From Clostridia bacterium (GTDB taxonomy: Bacteria; Bacillota; DSM-521; Neomoorellales; JACIYF01), in the NCBI GenBank assembly GCA_014360065.1, contig JACIYF010000014.1, forward strand, positions 1 through 38,433: a DNA stretch of 38,433 nucleotides, written 5' to 3'. The position numbers were made by a program, and so were the translations under genes. Shown here one piece after another: positions 8,117 through 16,088 of this stretch. Under the pieces are notes generated by a model. It did no database searches and had not been told where the DNA came from. It saw nothing but the letters and a program-made list of their open reading frames with translations. The first letter of the stretch is position 1; the number at the start of each line of letters is the position of its first letter.

Positions 8117-9487
8117 TCATGGGGATACCTGTTCGAGTACCTTACCCCTTGTTTCTACTGCAAACAAGCCCGTAATAACGGCGCCGACCAATGCTATTAT
8201 TCCGAACATGGCGAAGACCACGCTGATGGAAGCATACTGACCCACTATGAATCCAACGATGGAAGGTCCGATGGCCGAAGCGATCCGCAACCATGCACTG
8301 CCAACACTGCTACCAAGAGCCCTCATGCGAGTCGGATATATCTCGGGGCTGTAAAGGTAAAGCGCCAGAGAAATTGAACTGATAAAAAAATAGCTGATAG
8401 AAGCGAAAAGTAGTACTGTGCCGGGAGATCCTGCACCTTTAAGCCAGATAATCAACATGAAAATCCCACCGCCTATAAACGCCCCCGTGAACCATGTCTT
8501 GCGGCCCATGGCGTCGATTAGCAAAGCACAGACCAGAGTCCCCAACAACCCGGCGCAACTGGTAATCAGACCGAATAACAGGGACTTTTGCAACGGGAGC
8601 TTAAAGATACTGGAGTAAAGTGTTGGAAGCCAGGTCGTCAATCCATAGTTAACGAAATATCCACAAAACCAAATCACCCACACTGTCAGTGTTCTTCTCA
8701 GGTAAATTCCCTGGAACAGTTCTCGCCAATTGGTAGGCTTATTTTCCTTGATAGCCACTTTGGTCGCATCATAGGCAGGCAAATCAATACGACCGTTGTC
8801 GCTGATGATCCTCTCGAGCTCAGATACAACCTTCTCTGCTTCATCAAATCTGTTGTGGCTGGCCAACCAGCGGGGAGATTCGGGAAGATGGCGCATAAAG
8901 ACCGGTATTATCAGTGCAGGAAGAGCCCCAATCAGGAACATGTAGCGCCATCCGAAATGGGGGACAATCCAGAACCCAAGCAGCGCAGCGCAGACAAGCC
9001 CTACCGCAAAGATCATCTCATAGAGGAGGACAAACCTGCCACGCCCCTGAGCTTTACAAAGTTCGTTAATATATGTCGCGGCTACAGGCACCTCACCTCC
9101 CAGGCCAAATCCCTGAATCAGGCGGAAGATGAACAATGACATGTAATTTCACGAGAATGCACAAGCTAACGACATTACGGCAAGTATTGAAACACTGAGG
9201 ATGAGGGAATTGACACGCCCTTTCTTTTCTGCCAGCATGCCAAAGAAGAAGGCCCCAAGTAACTGTCCTAAATAACCAATGGAAATCAGTAAGCCGATTC
9301 TAGTTGGATCTATCTTCCAAAGAGGAATCAGAACCGGCATGATATATGCAATCGAAACCGCATCCAAAGCATCAAAAAATGTTGCAACACCCACGATAAC
9401 ACGCATTTTAACATGCCACATATGAAATGGCAGTCGCTCAATCCGTGCGATTATATTCTGCTGTCTCAAAGTTGCCTCATTTGCCAC
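8117..9487 (-). pseudogene. MFS transporter paralogue interrupted by one in-frame TGA
   Basis: From GTG 9487 (SD AGGAGGTTG, 7 nt upstream) to 8117 the frame is continuous for 456 codons, except for a single TGA at 9149-9151 (codon 113). The two halves (112 aa, and 341 aa from the next ATG) stay in the same frame and align from end to end with the intact carrier at 2413-3777, where the equivalent residue is Trp113 (SWNYVSL). A TGG-to-TGA transition explains it. The 3' part keeps the PESPRWL and PEIYPTRMRALGSS motifs, so decay is recent or the stop is a sequencing error. It is last of three minus-strand genes after the lyase and CynX-like genes. Confidence 0.85.
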
Positions 9488-9588
9488 GCAAGCAACCTCC
9501 TCTCAAATATCTGCTCTGATACTCAAACTTGGGTTTAAAGCAAAAAGTAAGGTTGAGTGGAATCACCCCCCGTAGCCAGACATTTAGG

Positions 9589-9602
9589 ATCCTGATCAGG
9601 AT
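9589..9602. promoter_or_regulatory. Perfect 14-bp palindrome upstream of the MFS copy
   Basis: ATCCTGATCAGGAT, fully self-complementary, in the 178-bp gap between the CynX-like gene and the MFS pseudogene and about 100 bp before the latter's start. It shares the TGATC core with the palindrome at 12075-12086 upstream of the cluster. Possibly an operator. Confidence 0.35.
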
Positions 9603-9665
9603 ATTTGTGCACGATATTATTGTCTAGCAGGCTTCTATTCAATTTCTGTATCAGAGAATACATAT

Positions 9666-10871
9666 TTACATATTTCTATAACGTGTTTTCTTACCAAGAT
9701 CCGGTAGCAAGAGTACCAATACAGCAAAAACAACAAACCCAGCACAACTGTATAGGAAAATACGGTTGACGTTATATCCCGCCAACGGAGTCACTATGTA
9801 AGACGGAATCAAAAATGCCCCACCCATCTGAAGAGTGCTGATTATCCCCCCGGCACTTCCGGCATAGACACGGCCGATATCGGGCAACAGCAACGGAATC
9901 GACAGCAAAATCGGGAATGCAGTTCCGACAAGGAGGCCGGAGATCATTAGCAGGAGCCAGGTTGCAGTACCGAAAGGCGCTGACCAGGCAAGGTAAAGTC
10001 CCGCGGCCGCCAAAACAGTGGCTAATGCAAAGGGTTTTAGGCCCGCAAGTTTATTGAATATGATCGGCCCCAAGACATATCCGGCTCCCATGGCAACCGG
10101 CATTATGGAAGCGATCAGGCCGGCCTGAATCGGGTTGGCACCTTTGACGCTCTGGAGGGCACTGGGGAGGAAACCTAAAAAGGTAATTTTAGCACCCATA
10201 TAGCACATTACGGCAACAGCGGCGATCCATAAATTCTTACTTTTTGCCGCCACTCCGATATATTTGAGGATCGGCTGCGGCGCCGCCTCCTGCGTCCCTT
10301 CCGGTTTGGCCTTTACAAGTAGGACCCACAAAATAAGGATCGCCAGCGAAGTAATCACATCTACAATAATGGCGCTTCTGAAAGACTTGAACAGCGCCGA
10401 GGTAGCCAGTGCCACCATCATGCCGACACTGGCGCTGGAAACAAAAATACCCATAGCGGTCGACATCTGGCGGCGAGGGAACCAAGCACCCAAAAGTTTG
10501 GCCCCGACAGCATTGAGAAAGCTCTGCCCCGTTCCTAACAACAGCATCAGGGCGAACATGGGCAGGAAACTGTGGACATAGATCCGGCAAAAGCCGCTGA
10601 TTACGGTGATCAGCAAACCCAAGGAGATAGTATTCTTCTCGCCAAAACGGTCTGCCAACGCCCCGGCCGGAATCCCAAGGATGGCACATGTCAACATCGG
10701 CGCCGTTAAAACCATAGCGAACTGCTCAGAGTTGAAATGAAAGGCGGGGATGATAACGTGGGCTAGACCTGCTATCTGGAACTGCATCACCTCGAGGTTC
10801 AACAACGCCAACGATGAAATCAAAAGGATAATCCAACGGTAAGAGGATTTGTCCTCGACTGGCTTATTCAA
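9666..10871 (-). CDS. MFS transporter, CynX/NarK-like
   Basis: 401 aa with 12 predicted membrane segments. The loop 2-3 motif is GALADRFGEKNTISLG (GxxaDRfG) and the C-half repeats the fold (GLKPFALATVLAAAGLYLAW and onward). The overall pattern (a short N-terminus, then LNLEVMQFQIAGLAHVIIPA) resembles the cyanate/nitrate-nitrite/oxalate-type MFS carriers rather than the sugar-porter-like carrier next to it. The start is TTG at 10871 with a weak SD. It sits between a DapA-like lyase gene and the interrupted MFS gene, all on the minus strand. The substrate is unknown, probably an organic anion related to the lyase reaction. Confidence 0.85.
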   Translation of the reverse strand: MNKPVEDKSSYRWIILLISSLALLNLEVMQFQIAGLAHVIIPAFHFNSEQFAMVLTAPMLTCAILGIPAGALADRFGEKNTISLGLLITVISGFCRIYVHSFLPMFALMLLLGTGQSFLNAVGAKLLGAWFPRRQMSTAMGIFVSSASVGMMVALATSALFKSFRSAIIVDVITSLAILILWVLLVKAKPEGTQEAAPQPILKYIGVAAKSKNLWIAAVAVMCYMGAKITFLGFLPSALQSVKGANPIQAGLIASIMPVAMGAGYVLGPIIFNKLAGLKPFALATVLAAAGLYLAWSAPFGTATWLLLMISGLLVGTAFPILLSIPLLLPDIGRVYAGSAGGIISTLQMGGAFLIPSYIVTPLAGYNVNRIFLYSCAGFVVFAVLVLLLPDLGKKTRYRNM

Positions 10872-10909
10872 TTACAAACACCATCTTTCACGCATATCTT
10901 GGTATAAAA

Positions 10910-10992
10910 GGGCATCCATTCCTTTTTATGTCTAATATGAGTTACTGCGGTGTTTCGTAAGAAAGTAAGCCACTAAAAAGGAATAGATGCCC
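10910..10992. repeat. 19-bp inverted repeat between lyase and transporter genes
   Basis: GGGCATCCATTCCTTTTTA (10910-10928) and TAAAAAGGAATAGATGCCC (10974-10992) are complementary with one mismatch, enclosing a 45-nt loop. It occupies the gap between the lyase stop and the start of the CynX-like gene. On the minus-strand mRNA it would form a long stem just before the transporter start. It could be a MITE-like remnant or an mRNA stability/attenuation element. Confidence 0.55.
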
Positions 10993-11026
10993 GCAATACA
11001 GCTGTGTCAAATGAAGTTCATCTGCT

Positions 11027-12040
11027 TTAAATTTGGGCAAGCACCTTTTCAAATTCCTGATCGGAAATCACGTCAACACCTGTGGCTTTCAGCAGCTTCC
11101 TCATTTTAGTAACCTCTTCCGCCTTCGGTTTCGGCTGTGGCGGACGCATGAATGGAGTTGGCACTAAGCCGCGCAGCCATGCCCCGATCTTATACCTTAT
11201 GTGCAGCCGGGAATAATCACCGTAAACGAAATCATTTAGAGCCCCCAAGCCAGATTCCCAAATTCTACAGGCTTCTTTAATGTCATTTTGCTTCCAGGCC
11301 TGAATGTGGTCGATCATCGGTTCCATGGCATAGCAGAGCCCACCGTTAACAGCACCATCAAATTGCTTGTTAAGGAGATTTACATGGTACAGGTCTGCAG
11401 GAGCGGCCAGGACTGCTACATGATGTTCCAAAGAGCGAAGGGCCTCGGCAACGAGCTTGTATCCCTGATAGGAATAGGTCATTTTCCAACCAACAATATT
11501 CGGAACCGCATTGCAGATCTTTACGGTCGGTCCCACCGGAAGCCCGACGCCAAAAAAGGGCGACACGCCACAGGTCGGATGCACGATGATCGGCAGATCA
11601 ACGGCCTCGTCGATAGCCTTCAGCATGTCGATCCAGACTTCGGGATACCTCTCGGGGTTCCAGGCATAGGTTACATCTCCGGAACCCATCGGCGGAAGAA
11701 AGAAGATGCCGTCCACCCCCAATTCCTTGGCTATCTTTGCGTCCCTGACTATACCTTCGGTGGTCACATCGATAGCTCCAGAGAAAATCGGGAGTTTTCC
11801 ACCGGCCTCTTCAACAGCGATTTTTACAATGTTCTTCTTCTCTTCGCTGGTCAGGTAGAAAGCCTCACCAGCTTCCGGGTTGACAATGAGGCCGCCGCCA
11901 GCGTCAACAAATTTGGGCTGCAAGAAGTAGCGAATTAACTTGCGGTAGGCTTCGTAGTCAATTTCATAGCTACCTTCCTTATAAGGGACGACAACAGCAA
12001 CATAGATACGATCCCACTTGGTACCATGGTCTTTTGCCAT
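11027..12040 (-). CDS. DHDPS/DapA-superfamily class I lyase, atypical active site (second copy)
   Basis: 337 aa, clearly a paralogue of the product at 1133-2149 and colinear with it throughout. Schiff-base lysine K186 in VGWKMTY. The substrate loop is NPEAGE. His-Pro (154-155) stands in place of the usual catalytic Tyr-Asn. It has the same long C-terminal helix ending FEKVLAQI. ATG at 12040 has the SD AAAGGAG about 10 nt upstream. It heads a minus-strand cluster with two MFS genes. No sigma-54 promoter was found upstream; palindromes at 12075-12086 and 12158-12172 suggest control by a repressor or Crp-like protein instead. Reaction unknown; aldol cleavage or dehydration of a 2-oxo acid is the family default. 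Confidence 0.85.
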   Translation of the reverse strand: MAKDHGTKWDRIYVAVVVPYKEGSYEIDYEAYRKLIRYFLQPKFVDAGGGLIVNPEAGEAFYLTSEEKKNIVKIAVEEAGGKLPIFSGAIDVTTEGIVRDAKIAKELGVDGIFFLPPMGSGDVTYAWNPERYPEVWIDMLKAIDEAVDLPIIVHPTCGVSPFFGVGLPVGPTVKICNAVPNIVGWKMTYSYQGYKLVAEALRSLEHHVAVLAAPADLYHVNLLNKQFDGAVNGGLCYAMEPMIDHIQAWKQNDIKEACRIWESGLGALNDFVYGDYSRLHIRYKIGAWLRGLVPTPFMRPPQPKPKAEEVTKMRKLLKATGVDVISDQEFEKVLAQI

Positions 12041-12074
12041 CCAATTCCCGCTCCTTTACTTAATTGTTAGTCCC

Positions 12075-12086
12075 TGATCCGGATCA
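12075..12086. promoter_or_regulatory. Perfect palindrome in the second lyase promoter region
   Basis: TGATCCGGATCA, 35-46 bp upstream of the lyase start codon. It has a GATC-centred symmetry like the 9589-9602 site. A candidate operator overlapping the likely transcript start. Confidence 0.4.
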
Positions 12087-12127
12087 CCGGGCACAATATA
12101 ATTGTCCGCAAAATGTATTTGAGAATC

Positions 12128-12172
12128 TGTATTACTCACTACAAAAAGTGAAATATCTCTGTAATCTACAGA
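12128..12172. promoter_or_regulatory. Two TGTA/TACA dyads upstream of the second lyase
   Basis: TCTGTA-ATC-TACAGA is a perfect dyad at 12158-12172, and TGTA-N8-TACA lies at 12128-12143. They sit 88-132 bp upstream of the lyase start. Two similar half-site pairs in one promoter region suggest binding by a dimeric regulator. The Crp-like protein at 5941-6609 is one candidate, not demonstrated. Confidence 0.4.
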
Positions 12173-12229
12173 TCTGGCCACTGGTAATGTCCTAGGCTAC
12201 TGCAAAATTTATCAGGGACGGTTTGAAAG

Positions 12230-12856
12230 TCATCCGTTTCGGCCGATCTGTTTTTGATCCCGCCAGGAATTTAAGGATTCGCCGCAGATGTTGGCGACGT
12301 GGGCGTGGTGGAGTTAGTAGCTCCTTTCTGTAAGAGGCCGTGGCGGAGGAGTTTGGCTATCCAAAGCCCCCAGGTCACACTCCATTCCCGGGCTTTATGC
12401 ACCAGTGATGAGCCGACCTTGTCAGCAGCAGTCGTTGGTCCAAGTTTAGCAAACCAAATCCAGCCAGGCTGCCTTTCCATTACCTAGTTGTGCGGCTTGC
12501 CGCATGGGGCACTCTTCCGAAAAAACCATTTACTTCCAGCCAAGCCGCCCAGGACTCAGACGTAAAGCGACTACGACTCCCTAGCAGCGTTCCCGGGTTG
12601 AGTGCCGGGTCGCTTTTGGAAAGCGCCCGGCATCCTCCCCTTGGTTTCACATACCTGGCTGTGCAGCTAGCAGCAGTGTTCACCTTCACCCTAGCGCTTG
12701 CAGCCAGCAGCGTCTTCTGTTTTTGTTGTGATTGCTTTTCTCATGTCGCAGTTTTGATGGGAGCGGTGAAAAGTAGGCTCAAACTGGAGGGAAATAGCTC
12801 CGGCGATACCCGAAATCGGGCAAGCCCCGGGGGTAATTGATGGATGGAGCACCTGC
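12230..12856. other. Gene-poor stretch with strong hairpins
   Basis: No open frame here has convincing protein character on either strand. On the minus strand 12230-12310 reads HAHVANICGESLNSWRDQKQ before a stop, which could be the end of a decayed transposase. Structure is notable: TGCGGC-TT-GCCGCA at 12491-12504, and a 13-bp stem with one bulge at 12603-12632. CCCGAAATCGGG also occurs near 12810. Could be an insertion remnant or hold a structured RNA; I cannot decide. Confidence 0.4.
12603..12632. other. Stable hairpin, function unknown
   Basis: TGCCGGG-T-CGCTTT (12603-12616) pairs with AAAGCG-CCCGGCA (12620-12632) around a 3-nt loop, with one bulged T. There is no T-tract on either strand, so it is not a typical terminator. 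Confidence 0.5.
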
Positions 12857-14104
12857 TTAGGATCGGGCTTCCTTGCCCATCAGCACCCTGGCCCGGTGCA
12901 GCACTCCTTTCCCGTAACGAACCCGCAGGCTATCGCTTATGGCGGCTAGAGTTTCCTCTCGGCTCCGGGCCGAGCGCCCACCTTGAGCTACCGGGCCAGT
13001 CAGGCTGGCTGGTTGCTCCACCAGGCGGTTTCCAGTTCCGGTGCCAAACCCGTCCTCAGGAAACAAAGTTTCTTGCTTCCATTCCTGTTCTACCAAGTTG
13101 CTAGCCTGGATGCCCAATAGCCGCCAGGGCGGGGGATAGGCATGGGTCCAAAAAAGCTCCTCGGCTACCTTGTAAATGGCCATATCGGTATTTACGCTGG
13201 CAGGCAAAGTTCGGGAGCGGGTGAAGGTGGAGAAATCGGGCCGGCGGTACTTCAAAGTAATGGTGCGAGCCCGAAGGCCCTTCCTCCGCAAGCGAAATCC
13301 CACCTCTTCGGCCAGAAGCATGAGTTGAGCCAAAGCCGCCTCCGGGTCAGCGATGTCTTGAGCAAAGGTGGTTTCCTCGCCGATGGATTTGACCGGCCGC
13401 TCCCTTTCCAGGGTTCGCTGGTCAATGCCTAGGGCATAGAGGCGTAGCTCCTTTCCCCAACTTCCTAGTGCCCGCTCGAGTACCTCCTCCGGGTAAGCAG
13501 CCAGATCCCCGACCGTGTGAATACCCAGGCGGGAAAGCTTTTTCACGGTTTTGGGCCCCGCCCCCGGCAGCACCTCTACCGGCAGTGGCCAGAGCACGGC
13601 CCGGACCTCGGAGCGCCTAAGCTCCCTTAGCCCATCCGGCTTGGCTAGGCTACAACCAATCTTGGCCAGGAGCTTGTTTTCCGAAACTCCAATGCTGAGG
13701 GGTAGCTGCAGCTCCTGCCGGACCGATCGACGGATGGCCTCCCCTACCTCTACCCCGTCCCCGGCCGGCACCGCCAGGTAGGCTTCGTCAATGGAGACTT
13801 GCTCGATGTCAGGGGTAAACCGCTCATAAATGGAGATCGCCTGTTGGGAAACCTCCCGGTAGCGGCGTAGATCAGGCGGGAGCAGGACAGCCTGGGGACA
13901 CAGCCGAACTGCCGTTTTCATGGGCATGGCGGAGCGGACGCCAAAGGTCCGAGCTTCGTAGGAACAGGTGGAAACCACCCCACGCCCGTCCGGGTCGCCG
14001 CCCACTATCACCGGCTTACCCCGGTACTCTGGGTGATCGCGCTGTTCCACTGAAGCAAAAAAAGCATCTAGATCGCACAGCAAGATGTCAACCGCGCTGC
14101 CCAC
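12857..14104 (-). CDS. dinB: DNA polymerase IV (Y-family translesion polymerase)
   Basis: 415 aa, somewhat longer than the usual 350-400 aa. N-terminal catalytic motif DLDAFFASVE (D11; steric-gate F16), NYEAR-like motif SYEARTFGVRSAMP (48-61), SIDEAYL with D106/E107, and the HhH thumb region PGAGPKTVKKLSRLGI (180-195). The little-finger domain follows to about residue 335. Near the C-terminus QETLF (344-348) matches the beta-clamp-binding motif QxxLF, followed by about 65 Gly/Ser/Arg-rich residues that are probably disordered. GTG start at 14104 is preceded by an AAGGGGG site. It performs error-prone bypass of DNA lesions. It is separated from both neighbours, so is probably monocistronic. 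Confidence 0.95.
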   Translation of the reverse strand: MGSAVDILLCDLDAFFASVEQRDHPEYRGKPVIVGGDPDGRGVVSTCSYEARTFGVRSAMPMKTAVRLCPQAVLLPPDLRRYREVSQQAISIYERFTPDIEQVSIDEAYLAVPAGDGVEVGEAIRRSVRQELQLPLSIGVSENKLLAKIGCSLAKPDGLRELRRSEVRAVLWPLPVEVLPGAGPKTVKKLSRLGIHTVGDLAAYPEEVLERALGSWGKELRLYALGIDQRTLERERPVKSIGEETTFAQDIADPEAALAQLMLLAEEVGFRLRRKGLRARTITLKYRRPDFSTFTRSRTLPASVNTDMAIYKVAEELFWTHAYPPPWRLLGIQASNLVEQEWKQETLFPEDGFGTGTGNRLVEQPASLTGPVAQGGRSARSREETLAAISDSLRVRYGKGVLHRARVLMGKEARS

Positions 14105-14214
14105 TGGGTTTCGCCCCCTTGCCAGGCTCTCCGGGCAGCCTACCCTAGCATTTCTAAGCGCTTAAACCGCGCTGCCGCCTGCCGGTTGAGTGGTGGGCCG
14201 CTTCCGGACCGGTA

Positions 14215-14919
14215 TCATTTCCGGGGCCGCAAGCGCAGGGCTTCGATGCCAACTACCTTATCGCCCAGCTGAGGCACAGCCAGGTTCAGCCGACCAGCAA
14301 TCTGTTCCAGGGTTTCACCGAAAGGATGCCCCTGGAAAGCAGGGAACATCATGTTGAAGATCTGTTGAGCCCGTCTCCGTTCCCCCCGGTGAGAATAAAT
14401 GATCGCCAAAAATAGCTCCCGCTGATGGGCATAGATGCCCAACTTGTCAATACTACCCCTCTCCAGGATATGCACCACTGAGTCCATGGAGTTAAACTGA
14501 TTTAGATAAGGAATCCCATAGTCCAGGATGGCCATGCCCACACTCTCCGCCAAAACCACTGGGTCGGAAGCCGAGTTGACCTCCCACCACACGTCCCTGG
14601 GACCTTGCCCCCGGATACCATCCATTACAAACCCAATCCGCTCCCGGATCATGCAAGCAGTCTCCCGGGGATGGCCAGGCGCCTTGACCCCAAACCAAGT
14701 CTCATAAACATAAGGGACAAATACTCCCAGGTTGACAGTAAAGCGTCCGGAATTGCCTTCGTTATAGCGCCAGCTTTGGATGTTGATGACGTGAGCCAAG
14801 CTGTCCTCCAAAAAACGGGCAAAAGTGCGGCCGTTCTTCTTGAATCCCAGTTCGCGCAAGGGCGCTTTTAACCCAATGCGGATGATTTCATCGATTTTCT
14901 GGCTAATAACTGACCCCAA
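14215..14919 (-). CDS. DUF4304-domain protein
   Basis: 234 aa, cytosolic. The N-terminal half has the DUF4304 pattern: an amphipathic helix, then LKAPLRELGFKKNGRTFARF (18-37), then HVINIQSWRYN with a Gln-Ser-x-Trp motif, then RFTVNLGVFVP. The C-terminal half (from about 140) is helical (HAHQREL-type segment HQRELFLAIIYSHRGERRRA). The family is uncharacterised and often found near accessory or defence genes. The start is TTG at 14919 with the SD GGGGGAGAG about 6 nt upstream. Divergent from the ABC operon that starts at 15129. Confidence 0.6.
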   Translation of the reverse strand: MGSVISQKIDEIIRIGLKAPLRELGFKKNGRTFARFLEDSLAHVINIQSWRYNEGNSGRFTVNLGVFVPYVYETWFGVKAPGHPRETACMIRERIGFVMDGIRGQGPRDVWWEVNSASDPVVLAESVGMAILDYGIPYLNQFNSMDSVVHILERGSIDKLGIYAHQRELFLAIIYSHRGERRRAQQIFNMMFPAFQGHPFGETLEQIAGRLNLAVPQLGDKVVGIEALRLRPRK

Positions 14920-15128
14920 AAATCTCTCCCCCTATGGCCCCGCCCAATACGCCGGGGCCGGCCAGACCTAGACGAATATATTCCCATGAGGTAGCCTAAA
15001 TTCCTGCCAGAAGGAAAACTTTTGTGCTGAACCATCAGGCTCATACCTCGTCTTTATTAGTGGTGAAGGATCCTGAGCCCAACTAGGTCATGTAACTATT
15101 AATTCGGCAACAAAAGGAGAGACTTGAC

Positions 15129-16088
15129 GTGCCCGAGGCCATAAGCATTAGTTTACAGGGAGTGACTAAAGCCTTTCGCCACGGGGTCAGGGCTTTGGAT
15201 GGGATAAATCTAGACATTTCCGGAGGCGTATTTGGGCTATTGGGCCCCAACGGGGCCGGCAAAAGCACCCTGATGAAGATTTTGGCCACCTTGATAGCTC
15301 CCTCCCAAGGCCAGGTTCGCATCGGACCCTGGAGGCTACCTAGCGACCAACACCAAGTACGGACCATCCTCGGTTACCTTCCTCAGGAATACGGCCTGTT
15401 TGAAAACCTGACCGCCGAGGAATTTCTCACCTACGTGGCCATCATGAAAGGAATCGAGAATGGCCGGGGGGTCGCAAGCTCGGTGCAGCAAGAACTGGAG
15501 AGGGTGGGCCTTGGTGATGCCCGCCGGCGCCGCATAGCCACCCTCTCCGGCGGCATGAGACAGCGGCTGGGCATTGCCCAGGCCATGCTAGGCCACCCCA
15601 AGCTTCTGATCCTAGATGAGCCTACCGCCGGGCTGGATCCCGAGGAGCGAGTGCGCTTCCGCAACCGCATTACCGAGGTAGCCAACCACGCCACAGTCAT
15701 CCTCTCCACCCATATCGTCTCCGACATCCAGGCTGTCTGTGAAAACGTAGCCGTCCTCAACCGCGGCCGTTTGGCCTTCTGCGGGAAGCTTGCGGCCCTA
15801 GCCGCCCAGGCCCAAGGATTGGTATGGGAAATAAAGGCTGGGCGGGAGCACCCCTCCCTAACCAGCTCTCAAGCAGTGGTAATCAGTTCCCGCCGGGAGG
15901 AGGAGGGAATCCAGATGCGGGTACTGGCAAAAGCTCCGCCTCATCCCCAAGCGGTACCCGCCACCCCTACGGTGGAGGACGGCTACATGGCCCTAATCTC
16001 GGGGATAGCTACACCCACCCGACCTTTTCATCTGCAGGATGGGGGCATACCTCCAGTTAACCCCAACGGCCAAGGGGGTGGGCAATAA
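15129..16088 (+). CDS. ABC transporter ATP-binding protein (ABC-2 type exporter)
   Basis: 319 aa. Walker A LLGPNGAGKSTLM (about 38-50), Q-loop in GYLPQEYGLFE, signature LSGGMRQRLGIAQ (about 140-152), Walker B LLILDEPTAGLDP (about 160-172), H-loop STHIV. The ATPase domain fills residues 1-225. The remainder is a C-terminal extension ending in a Pro/Gly-rich tail. It resembles the DrrA/CcmA-like group that pairs with ABC-2 permeases. GTG start at 15129 has the SD AAAGGAGAG 7 nt upstream. It abuts the next gene (TAA then GTG with no gap), so the two are cotranscribed and the 788-aa permease is its partner. Confidence 0.92.
   Translation: MPEAISISLQGVTKAFRHGVRALDGINLDISGGVFGLLGPNGAGKSTLMKILATLIAPSQGQVRIGPWRLPSDQHQVRTILGYLPQEYGLFENLTAEEFLTYVAIMKGIENGRGVASSVQQELERVGLGDARRRRIATLSGGMRQRLGIAQAMLGHPKLLILDEPTAGLDPEERVRFRNRITEVANHATVILSTHIVSDIQAVCENVAVLNRGRLAFCGKLAALAAQAQGLVWEIKAGREHPSLTSSQAVVISSRREEEGIQMRVLAKAPPHPQAVPATPTVEDGYMALISGIATPTRPFHLQDGGIPPVNPNGQGGGQ

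Noticed and set aside
9149-9151. UGA recoded as tryptophan or selenocysteine
   Set aside because: Other genes here end in TGA and lack readthrough extensions. No selenoprotein context or SECIS-like element was evident. A point mutation is simpler.
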